A DNA stretch of 64,000 nt, taken from NCBI RefSeq assembly GCF_020707265.1, contig NZ_JAJFEQ010000001.1, positions 558,001-622,000 of the forward strand, in the 5' to 3' direction. Below, piece after piece: positions 39,097 through 46,738 of the stretch (its first letter is position 1; each line of letters begins with the position of its first letter). This DNA is from Massilia sp. IC2-477. Its GTDB lineage: Bacteria; Pseudomonadota; Gammaproteobacteria; Burkholderiales; Burkholderiaceae_D. The notes beneath the pieces were generated by a model that was given only the letters and a program-made list of their open reading frames with translations, was not told the DNA's origin and did not search any database. The position numbers were made by a program, and so were the translations under genes.

Positions 39097-41721
39097 ATGA
39101 GAGACATGCCAGTCGCGCGTAGCGTCGCCGCGGCAGCGTTCGCGCTGACCGCCGCCACGGCGCAGGCCGAGGCGCCGTTTTCCTTCGCAGCCACGCCGGG
39201 CAAGCTGCCGAAGGACGTGATTCCGCTGCAGTACGCGGCCCACATCATGCCCGACGTCGCCGGCAATACCTTCCGTGGCACGCAGACGGTGGAGATCGAA
39301 GTCCTGAGCCCGACCTCGACCATCATGCTGAATGCCGACAACCTGCAGATCGACGAGGCCAGCCTGGGCGGCAAGGGCATCGGCAAGCTGAAACTCGAGC
39401 CCATCCTCGACAAGGAGCAGCAGACGCTGCGTTTCAAGCTGCCACAACCGCTGGCGCCCGGTAAATACGAACTGGCGCTGGCCTTCCGCGGCCAGATCAA
39501 CCGCGAAGGACGCGGCCTGTTCTACGTGAACTACAAGGCCGGCAGCCAGGAAAAGAAACTGATCGCCACCACCATGGCGCCGACCGACGCGCGCCGCATG
39601 CTCCCGACCTGGGATGAGCCGGCCTTCCGCGCCCGCTTCAAGCTGACGGTGGACGTCCCAGGGAACTTCAAGGCCTATTCCACCACCCCGATCGAGAAAC
39701 GCGAAGAGCTCGCCGGCGGCATGCAGCGCATCAGCTTCGGCAATACGCCGAAGATGCCGAGTTACCTGGTGGTGCTGGTGGCGGGCGAACTGGAGCGCCT
39801 CGCCAGCAAGCAGGACGGCGTCGACATCGGCATCGTCACCACCGAAGGCAAGCTGGGCTCGGCCACCTTCCCGCTGGCCGCCACGCGCGACCTGCTGCGC
39901 TACTACAATAATTACTTCGGCATTCCGTACCCGCTGCCGAAACTCGACCAGATCGCCATTCCCGGCGGCTTCAACGGCGCCATGGAAAACTGGGGTGCGG
40001 TGGTCTACAACGAGCCGACCCTGCTCTACGACCCGAAGAAGAGCCCGGAAAAGGTCAAGAAGTTCACCTTCAACATCAACGCCCACGAAGTGGCGCACCA
40101 GTGGTTCGGCAACCTGGTCACCATGGCCTGGTGGGACAACCTCTGGCTCAACGAAGGCTTCGCTTCGTGGATGGCGGCCAAGGCCACGCACCACTTCCAT
40201 CCCGAGTGGCGCCCCTACCTGGAAGCCATGGCCGAGCGCGAATACGTGATGAACCTGGACGCGCGCAAGACCACCCACCCGATCCAGACCCGGATCGATA
40301 CCGAGGAACAGGCCGCCGCCGCGTTTGACGCGATCACCTACATGAAGGGCCAGGCCTTCCTGCGCATGCTGGAGGCCTACCTGGGCGAAGAACCCTTCCG
40401 CAAGGGCATGCGCGCCTACATGGCGAAGCACCAGTACTCCAATACCACTTCCGCCGACCTGTGGGCGGCGCTGGAAAAAGCGTCCGGCAAGCCGGTCGAG
40501 AAGCTCGCTTCGGACTGGACCCTCCAGCCGGGCTTCCCCCTGATCAAGGTCGAGCAGGCCTGCGAGGAGGGCAAGCGCAAGGTCACGCTGTCGCAGGAAC
40601 AATACCGCCTCGACGAGCCGCCCAAGCAGCAGCGCCTGTGGAACGTGCCGCTGCAGGTCGGCACCGTCAACGGCAAGGCCTGGTACACGCTGCTGTCCGG
40701 CCCAAGCACCACGATCACCCAGGCCGGCTGCGAAGGTGCTCTGGTGGTCGATCCGTACAGCGTCGGCTACTTCCGCGTCCAGTACGACCCGGCCAGTTTC
40801 CGGGCCCTGGCCGAGCAGGCGCCGCGCCTGCCGGACAGCACCCGCCTGAAGCTCCTCACCGATACCTGGAGCTTCGCTTCAAACGGACGCATGGGGCTGG
40901 ACGGCTACCTGAAGCTGGTGCGCAGCTACGGCGACGAGCCGCGCATGGCGGTCTGGGACTCGATCCTGTCCAACCTGCGCACCCTGGACTCGCTGGCGCG
41001 CGGCGAGCCGGAGCAGGCCCTGATCCGCCGCTTCCTGGTCGAGTTCGTGGGCCCGAAAATGGACAAGCTTGGCTGGGACGAAAAGCCGGGCGAAACGGCC
41101 GAGGACAGCCAGCTGCGCGGCACGCTGGCAACCGCCCTGGCACGTGCCGGCGACCCGCGCGCGATCGAGGAGGGCAAGGCCCGCTTTGCGCGCTATTTGC
41201 AGGACCCATCCTCGGTGCCGCCATCGATGATCGACTTCGTCACCGGCACCGCCGGCCGCTATGCCGACGCCGCCACCTACGAAGCCCTGGCCGCACGCGC
41301 CGCCAACGCCCCGACCAGCGAGGAGCGCAACCGCTTCGGCCGCGCACTCACCAGCGTGCAGGACCCGGTGCTGGCGGCGCGCACCCTGGGCCTGCTGCTG
41401 TCGCCGCAGACCCCGCCCGACCTGACCCCCTACATCCTGGGCGGCGTCGCCAATGAGCACCTCGACCAGACCTGGAACTTTGCCGTCGCCAACCGCGAAG
41501 CGCTGCTGAACAACATGGAAGCGCTCGGGCGCAACAGCATGTTCGCCGGCATCGTCGCCTCGTCCGCCAACCCGGCGCATGCCGAGATGATGGAAGCCTA
41601 TATGCGCAAGAACTTCGGCCCCGATGGCGTTGTCGAAGCCGAGCGCGTCGGCAATGGCGTGCGCATCCGCGCCGACCAGAAGGCCCGCCTGCTGCCGCAG
41701 GTGCGGGCAGCCCTGCAATAA
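39097..41721 (+). CDS. Secreted M1 family aminopeptidase
   Basis: Zinc aminopeptidase of 874 residues with signal peptide 1-24. The exopeptidase motif GAMEN is at 294-298 and HEVAH at 330-334 with the third ligand E353 in NEGFA. The C-terminal ERAP1-like helical domain is complete (about 530-870). ATG 39097 has GAGAGAGAG upstream; ATG 39048 is possible but loses the signal peptide. It is 42 bases upstream of the M13 gene and probably co-transcribed. Likely used in peptide scavenging. Confidence 0.95.
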   Translation: MRDMPVARSVAAAAFALTAATAQAEAPFSFAATPGKLPKDVIPLQYAAHIMPDVAGNTFRGTQTVEIEVLSPTSTIMLNADNLQIDEASLGGKGIGKLKLEPILDKEQQTLRFKLPQPLAPGKYELALAFRGQINREGRGLFYVNYKAGSQEKKLIATTMAPTDARRMLPTWDEPAFRARFKLTVDVPGNFKAYSTTPIEKREELAGGMQRISFGNTPKMPSYLVVLVAGELERLASKQDGVDIGIVTTEGKLGSATFPLAATRDLLRYYNNYFGIPYPLPKLDQIAIPGGFNGAMENWGAVVYNEPTLLYDPKKSPEKVKKFTFNINAHEVAHQWFGNLVTMAWWDNLWLNEGFASWMAAKATHHFHPEWRPYLEAMAEREYVMNLDARKTTHPIQTRIDTEEQAAAAFDAITYMKGQAFLRMLEAYLGEEPFRKGMRAYMAKHQYSNTTSADLWAALEKASGKPVEKLASDWTLQPGFPLIKVEQACEEGKRKVTLSQEQYRLDEPPKQQRLWNVPLQVGTVNGKAWYTLLSGPSTTITQAGCEGALVVDPYSVGYFRVQYDPASFRALAEQAPRLPDSTRLKLLTDTWSFASNGRMGLDGYLKLVRSYGDEPRMAVWDSILSNLRTLDSLARGEPEQALIRRFLVEFVGPKMDKLGWDEKPGETAEDSQLRGTLATALARAGDPRAIEEGKARFARYLQDPSSVPPSMIDFVTGTAGRYADAATYEALAARAANAPTSEERNRFGRALTSVQDPVLAARTLGLLLSPQTPPDLTPYILGGVANEHLDQTWNFAVANREALLNNMEALGRNSMFAGIVASSANPAHAEMMEAYMRKNFGPDGVVEAERVGNGVRIRADQKARLLPQVRAALQ

Positions 41722-41763
41722 AACAAAACCGATTCACGAGACACACCACAGAGAAGGGAATCT

Positions 41764-43821
41764 ATGAAAACCAGCTGGACTCCGATCAAGACCGCCGTCA
41801 CCCTGGCGCTGTGCGGCGCCGCGTTCACCTTTGCCCCGCTGCACGCGGCCGAACAAAGCGCCGCCGGCACCGCCCAGACCAAGCCGGCCGCCGCCACCAT
41901 GCTGCCGGGCGACGACTTCTACGCCTGGGCCAACGGCGAGTGGATGGCCAAGACCGAGATCCCGGCCGACCGCGGCGCCTGGGGTTCGATGTATGCGCTG
42001 GCCGAGGAGACCAATGCCCGCATCGTCAAGCTGATCGAGGAAGCAGGCAGCAGCAAGTCCGCCAATGCCGAGGCGCGCAAGGTGGCCGATTTCTACAAGG
42101 CCTACATGAACGAGGCGGCGATCGAGTCTGCCGGCCTGAACGCGCTCAAGCCGCGCCTGGCGAAGATCGAAGCAATCAAGGATCGCGCGGCCCTGTCGCG
42201 CGTGCTGGGTGAATTCCTGCGCGCCGATGTCGACCCGCTCAACGCCACCAACTTCAACACCCCGAACCTGTTCGGTGTGTGGATCAACCAGGGCCTGACC
42301 GAGCCGTCGCGTAATGTGCCCTACATCCTGCAGGGCGGCATCGGCCTGCCTGACCGTGCCTACTACCTCGACAACAGCCCGAAGATGGCCGAGCTGCGCA
42401 CCAAGTACCAGCAGTACATCGGCGCGATGCTGAAACTGGCCGGCTACGACAACGCCGAAGCGCGCGCCGCCAAGATCTTCGCGCTCGAGTCGGAACTGGC
42501 CCAGAGCCACGCCAGCCGCGAAGAGTCGGCCGATATCCAGAAAGCCAACAACCCGTGGACCATGAAGGACTTCGCCGCCAAGGCGCCCGGCATGGACTGG
42601 AACGCCTTCATGCAGGGCGCGCGCCTGTCCGGCCAGGACCGCTTCATTGCCTACCACCCGGGCGCCATCAAGGGCGCGGCCCAGCAGGTGGCAAGCACCG
42701 ACCTCGCTACCTGGAAGGACTACCTGGCCTTCCACAGCATGAACCAGTTCGCCAGCACCCTGCCCAAGGCCTACGGCGACCTGCGCTTCGAGTTCTATGG
42801 CAAGGGCCTGACCGGCTCGCCGCAGCAGTCGGCGCGCTGGAAGCGTGCGCTGTCGGCCACCAATACCGCGATGGACGAAGCGGTCGGCAAGATGTACGTC
42901 GCGAAGTACTTCCCGGCGCAGGACAAGGCGCGCATCCTCAAAATGGTCGGCGACATCACGACCGCTTTCGAACGCCGCATCGACAAGCTCGAATGGATGG
43001 CGCCGTCGACCCGCGCCCAGGCCAAGGAAAAGGTCCGCACCATGTACGTGGGCGTGGGCTATCCGGATGAGTGGAAGTCGTATGGCGCCCTGCAGGTCTC
43101 GCCGACCGACGCGCTGGGCAACGTGCTGCGTGCGCAAGAGTTCAATTACACCCAGCAGCTCGCCAAGCTCAAGCAGAAGCCGAAGAAGACCGACTGGGCC
43201 ATGCCGCCGCAGCTGGTCAACGCCGTCAACCTGCCGCTGCAGAACGCGCTGAACTTCCCGGCCGCGATCCTGCAGCCGCCGTTCTACGATCCGAAGGCCT
43301 CGGACGCGCACAACTATGGCGCGATCGGCTCGGTGATCGGGCACGAGATCAGCCACAGCTTCGACGACATGGGCGCCCAGTTCGACGCCCAGGGCCGCCT
43401 GCGCGACTGGTGGACCAAGGAAGACCTGGCCCACTTCAAGACCGCGTCGCAGAAGCTGGTGGAGCAGTACAACGCCTACAAGCCTTTCGACGACCTGGCC
43501 GTCAATGGCCAGCTGACGCTGAGCGAGAACCTGTCCGACCTGGCCGGCCTGGCCGCGGCCTACGACGCCTTCAAGTCCTCGCCGAACGGCAAGGGCACCG
43601 GCGTGGAGGCGGACCGCCAGTTCTACACCGGCTTCGCACAGAGCTGGCGCACCAAGATGCGCGAAGCCTCGATGCGCCGCGCCGTCCTGACCGACGGCCA
43701 CGCCCCGGGCCAGTACCGCACCTACACCGTGCGCAACCTGGACTCCTGGTACAAGGCCTTCGATGTGCAGCCGGGGCAGAAGCTGTACCTGGCGCCGGAG
43801 CAGCGCGTGCGGGTGTGGTGA
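41764..43821 (+). CDS. Secreted M13 family metallopeptidase (PepO-like)
   Basis: Zinc endopeptidase of the neprilysin family, 685 residues, signal peptide 1-28. Motifs: N-terminal PGDDFYAWANGEWM; catalytic HEISHSFDD with H527, E528 and H531; third ligand E588 in SENLSDLAGL; C-terminal RVW is the family end. GAAGGGA precedes ATG 41764. Cuts peptides up to a few dozen residues; with the M1 aminopeptidase upstream it would give stepwise peptide breakdown. Confidence 0.95.
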   Translation: MKTSWTPIKTAVTLALCGAAFTFAPLHAAEQSAAGTAQTKPAAATMLPGDDFYAWANGEWMAKTEIPADRGAWGSMYALAEETNARIVKLIEEAGSSKSANAEARKVADFYKAYMNEAAIESAGLNALKPRLAKIEAIKDRAALSRVLGEFLRADVDPLNATNFNTPNLFGVWINQGLTEPSRNVPYILQGGIGLPDRAYYLDNSPKMAELRTKYQQYIGAMLKLAGYDNAEARAAKIFALESELAQSHASREESADIQKANNPWTMKDFAAKAPGMDWNAFMQGARLSGQDRFIAYHPGAIKGAAQQVASTDLATWKDYLAFHSMNQFASTLPKAYGDLRFEFYGKGLTGSPQQSARWKRALSATNTAMDEAVGKMYVAKYFPAQDKARILKMVGDITTAFERRIDKLEWMAPSTRAQAKEKVRTMYVGVGYPDEWKSYGALQVSPTDALGNVLRAQEFNYTQQLAKLKQKPKKTDWAMPPQLVNAVNLPLQNALNFPAAILQPPFYDPKASDAHNYGAIGSVIGHEISHSFDDMGAQFDAQGRLRDWWTKEDLAHFKTASQKLVEQYNAYKPFDDLAVNGQLTLSENLSDLAGLAAAYDAFKSSPNGKGTGVEADRQFYTGFAQSWRTKMREASMRRAVLTDGHAPGQYRTYTVRNLDSWYKAFDVQPGQKLYLAPEQRVRVW

Positions 43822-43828
43822 TGGGGTA

Positions 43829-43867
43829 GGGCGAGATCATCGTCATCGTTCACGCCAGATCTCGCCC
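43829..43867 (+). terminator. Hairpin after M13 peptidase gene
   Basis: 10-bp arms GGGCGAGATC / GATCTCGCCC with a 19-base loop, 8 bases after the stop. There is no T run, so it may be an RNA-end stabiliser rather than a rho-independent terminator. Confidence 0.5.
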
Positions 43868-43881
43868 TTAGCCTCAAGACC

Positions 43882-43926
43882 GTCGTACGCGCCACTGGCG
43901 CCTACGACTTCCGGCGAAGGCCGGAA
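43882..43926. repeat. Two-hairpin intergenic repeat (family B), copy 2
   Basis: Stem 1: GTCGTA/TACGAC and GCGCCA/TGGCGC with single C at each joint. Stem 2: TTCCGGC/GCCGGAA, loop GAAG. A further degenerate stem 2 in opposite orientation is at 43986-44003. Confidence 0.75.
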
Positions 43927-44069
43927 CCCAATTTTCTGTAAGCCGTCGAACCGCATGCGTTCGCCGTAACGCACGCAAACTTGGGCCCCGGCCTCCGCAG
44001 GGGCGACGTGCTCACGCAGCGGACTAACGGTGCCGCACACACTACACCAATTCCGCCGATAATGCCGTC

Positions 44070-44687
44070 ATGACCCCCGACGACATCTCCCGCCGCACGC
44101 TCGCGCACTACGAGCAAACCGCCGACGCCTTCTTCGCCGGCACCATCGACCACGACGTCAGCCAGAACATCGACGCCCTGCTCGGCGCCATCGAAGCCCC
44201 CGCCCCGTACACCATCCTCGACCTCGGCTGCGGCCCCGGCCGCGACCTGAAGAATTTTACGCAGCTCGGCCACAAGGCCATTGGCCTGGATGGCAGCAGC
44301 CGCTTCGTCGACATGGCGCGTGCCTACAGCGGCTGCGAGGTCTGGCACCAGGACTTCCTGCACCTTCAACTCCCGCCCGAGACCTTCGACGGCGTCTTCG
44401 CCAACGCGTCGCTGTTCCACGTCCCGAGCGCCGAACTGCCGGGCGTGCTCGACAAGCTTTTCAATACCCTGAAACCCGGCGGCGTCCTGTTCAGTTCCAA
44501 CCCGCGCGGCGACAACCGCGAAGGCTGGAATGGCCCGCGCTACGGCAGCTACCACGACTACGACACCTGGGAGCGCTACCTCACGGCTGCAGGTTTTGCT
44601 CCGCTGCATCATTACTACCGCCCAGCCGGCCTGCCGCGCGAGCAGCAGCCCTGGCTCGCCAGCGTCTGGCGCAAGCCCGTGTGTTAA
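44070..44687 (+). CDS. SAM-dependent methyltransferase
   Basis: 205-residue class I methyltransferase. Motif I ILDLGCGPGRDLK near 49-61; acidic end of strand 2 at GLDGSSRFVDMA; motif IV FDGVFANASLFHV near 108-120; post motif LKPGGVLFSSNPRG. A -10-like GATAAT only 6 bases before ATG suggests a leaderless or nearly leaderless mRNA. Substrate not predictable. Confidence 0.88.
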   Translation: MTPDDISRRTLAHYEQTADAFFAGTIDHDVSQNIDALLGAIEAPAPYTILDLGCGPGRDLKNFTQLGHKAIGLDGSSRFVDMARAYSGCEVWHQDFLHLQLPPETFDGVFANASLFHVPSAELPGVLDKLFNTLKPGGVLFSSNPRGDNREGWNGPRYGSYHDYDTWERYLTAAGFAPLHHYYRPAGLPREQQPWLASVWRKPVC

Positions 44688-44759
44688 TCAGCGAACAGAG
44701 TTGCAGCTCCATCAGGCCTATGGTGGGACCTCGTTCCACGAACAGACGAGGTGACTGAA

Positions 44760-44936
44760 ATGAACGACGATCAAATCAAGGGCAAGGCCAAGGACATCGG
44801 CGGCAAGATCCAGGAGAAGGTGGGCGAAGCTGTCGGCAACCGCCAGGCCCAGCGCGAAGGCGTGTCGAACCAGGCCGAAGGCAAGGTGCAGGAAAAGGTC
44901 GGCGACGTGAAGGACATCTTCAAGGGCAACAACTAA
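44760..44936 (+). CDS. CsbD family stress protein (1)
   Basis: 58 residues, hydrophilic: NDDQIKGKAKDIGGKIQEKVGEAVGN is the CsbD signature, followed by a half-repeat EGKVQEKVGDVKD. CsbD proteins are induced by general stress and have no known activity. ACGAGG precedes ATG 44760. A related copy is at 46259, on the far side of an AI-2E-type permease gene. Confidence 0.9.
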   Translation: MNDDQIKGKAKDIGGKIQEKVGEAVGNRQAQREGVSNQAEGKVQEKVGDVKDIFKGNN

Positions 44937-44955
44937 TTGCTCTCGCCATAGCAAG

Positions 44956-44982
44956 AAGCCGCGCTGTGCGCGGCTTTTTTAT
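44956..44982 (+). terminator. Terminator after first CsbD gene
   Basis: AAGCCGCGC / GCGCGGCTT with loop TGT and a T run. Confidence 0.9.
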
Positions 44983-44992
44983 TGCTGGTCGG

Positions 44993-46081
44993 CTAGCCCG
45001 AACTGGATGTGTGCGCCGGTCTGTCCCCGAGGACATCCTCGATGTAGAGCATCTTGACCAGCACCGACAGCCCGGCCGCCAGCGGCGTGGCAAGGGCCAC
45101 CCCGGCAAAGCCGAACAGTGTGCCGAAAATGAGTTGCATGACGATCACCAGCGCCGGCGGCATGTCCACCGCCTTGGCCTCGATCAGCGGCTGCAGCAGG
45201 TAGCCCTCGACCAGCTGGATGCCCACGAACAGCAGCACGGTGTACAGCGCCAGGTCGGGGCTGATCGACAGCGCCAGCAGCACCGCCGGGATGCCTGCCA
45301 TGATCGGACCCAGGTAGGGGATGAAGTCGAGCAGGCCAGCAATAATGCCGAGGATCAGCGCAAGCGGCACGCCGAGCAGGCTCAGGCCGATCGACGTGGC
45401 GACACCGACGATCAGCATCGATGCCCCCTTGCCGAGCAGCCAGCTGGCCAGGGTGTTGCCCAATTCCTGCTGCACTTCACGCGCGCGGCTGCGGCGTGGT
45501 TTCGGAATCAGGCGGATCACGCCGGTCGTGTAGGTGTGGGGACTGGCGGCAAAATAAATCCCGACGAACAGGATGATGACCACGTTCCCAAGCGCGCCGA
45601 TGACGCCGCCAAAGAACAGTCCAGCATTCGGCACCATATTGCCCATCTGCTTGACGACCTGCTCGGGCGGCGGCAGTTCCGCCACGATGCGTTTCATCAG
45701 CGGATGCTGCTCAACGCTCGTCTTCAGACGCTCGACGGCAGCCGGCACTTCCTTGGCAAGCTTGGTGGACTGTTCGGAGATCTGCGGCGCCATGGCCCAG
45801 CTGCCGAGCCCGATGATGGCGAGCAGCGCGACCACGACAATGGTGAGCGCCAGCTTGCGGTTCATGTGCAGGCGCCGCGCCATGATCTCGCTCAGCTTGT
45901 AGAGCAGGATGGCGCACAGGATGCAGGCGAAGATCAGCAGCAGTGCATCGGCAGCCAGTACCACGGCGGCGGCGAGGGCGATAAAGAGGATGGCGATCCC
46001 GCTGATCATCGTGACCCGCTTGGCGACGCGGCGTTGCGAGGGCGGCGAGTCGGCGGCGTGTTCTTGAGCTTGTTCTTTCAT
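44993..46081 (-). CDS. AI-2E family permease (PerM/TqsA-like)
   Basis: Inner-membrane protein of 362 residues with about eight hydrophobic helices. Family blocks: LLDFIPYLGPIMAGIPAVLLAL near 265-286, and the large periplasmic region between helices 3 and 4 (about 95-150). These permeases export AI-2 or other small solutes; which one is unknown. Divergent from a CsbD gene; the shared upstream region holds a palindrome and a GACGTC direct repeat. Confidence 0.9.
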   Translation of the reverse strand: MKEQAQEHAADSPPSQRRVAKRVTMISGIAILFIALAAAVVLAADALLLIFACILCAILLYKLSEIMARRLHMNRKLALTIVVVALLAIIGLGSWAMAPQISEQSTKLAKEVPAAVERLKTSVEQHPLMKRIVAELPPPEQVVKQMGNMVPNAGLFFGGVIGALGNVVIILFVGIYFAASPHTYTTGVIRLIPKPRRSRAREVQQELGNTLASWLLGKGASMLIVGVATSIGLSLLGVPLALILGIIAGLLDFIPYLGPIMAGIPAVLLALSISPDLALYTVLLFVGIQLVEGYLLQPLIEAKAVDMPPALVIVMQLIFGTLFGFAGVALATPLAAGLSVLVKMLYIEDVLGDRPAHTSSSG

Positions 46082-46131
46082 GGCATCACCTTCGTGCGCT
46101 ATTGTCGAGTTGACGAAATGTTAGCACTGTC

Positions 46132-46167
46132 GACGTCTTGACGTCGCGCAAATGCTGACATTTGTGC
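46132..46167. promoter_or_regulatory. Possible operator between permease and CsbD gene
   Basis: GACGTC is repeated in tandem at 46132 and 46140, followed by a near-perfect palindrome GCGCAAATG / CATTTGTGC (46146-46167). It lies in the divergent 177-base region. Confidence 0.4.
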
Positions 46168-46258
46168 AATGTGCGGGCACGAACAGAAGAGCTCCGCCGA
46201 CAGTCGTATTCTGTACCCATGCATGGCCATCCGGACATGTACTTCTAAGGAGAAGACC

Positions 46259-46462
46259 ATGATTAACGAAAATCAAGTTAAAGGTAAACTGAAAGAAATC
46301 GGTGGCAAGATCCAAGAAGAATTCGGTGACGCGATCGACAGCCCGACCCAGGAAGCCAAGGGCAAGGCGACCAAAGTTGAAGGCAAGACCCAGAAGACGC
46401 TGGGCGATGCGCAGGAAAAAGTGGAAGAAAAGCTGGACGACGCCGCGCGCCGCTCGCACTGA
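46259..46462 (+). CDS. CsbD family stress protein (2)
   Basis: 67 residues: NENQVKGKLKEIGGKIQEEFGDAID is the CsbD domain; a second half-motif VEGKTQKTLGDAQEKVEEKLDD follows. AAGGAGA sits 6 bases before ATG 46259. It is shorter in Gly and more acidic than the copy at 44760. Confidence 0.9.
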   Translation: MINENQVKGKLKEIGGKIQEEFGDAIDSPTQEAKGKATKVEGKTQKTLGDAQEKVEEKLDDAARRSH

Positions 46463-46482
46463 TTCGCTTTTTACGCTTCGAG

Positions 46483-46512
46483 AACAGCCGCCTGAGGGCG
46501 GCTGTTGTTGTT
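46483..46512 (+). terminator. Terminator after second CsbD gene
   Basis: AACAGCCGCC / GGCGGCTGTT, loop TGAG, T-rich tail. The stem is almost identical to the one at 46693. Confidence 0.85.
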
Positions 46513-46536
46513 TACGGGCTGCGGTGCGAACTTAGA

Positions 46537-46660
46537 TCCTGGCCTGCGCCGGGAGTCATGGGCGCCAGTGGCGCGCATGACGTTTTTAAAGCTGGTGGTA
46601 CTGTCCGCTACGTTTCAATTCATCGTTAGCAGTAGCACGTCGTCCCGGCGGAGGCCGGGA
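46537..46660. repeat. Family B repeat pair, inverted orientation plus single hairpin
   Basis: 46537-46581: stem 2 TCCTGGC/GCCGGGA, then stem 1 GTCATG/CATGAC with GCGCCA/TGGCGC, the mirror order of 43882-43926. 46643-46660: TCCCGGC/GCCGGGA, loop GGAG. The two face each other between converging genes. Confidence 0.75.
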
Positions 46661-46692
46661 CCCAATTCCGTAGAGCAGCTACTACCAAAAGC

Positions 46693-46718
46693 AAACAGCC
46701 GCCCAAAGGCGGCTGTTT
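46693..46718 (-). terminator. Terminator of the S9 peptidase gene
   Basis: AAACAGCCGCC / GGCGGCTGTTT, loop CAAA; T-rich on the minus strand. Confidence 0.85.
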
Positions 46719-46738
46719 CCACTAAGCAGACAGCAAGC

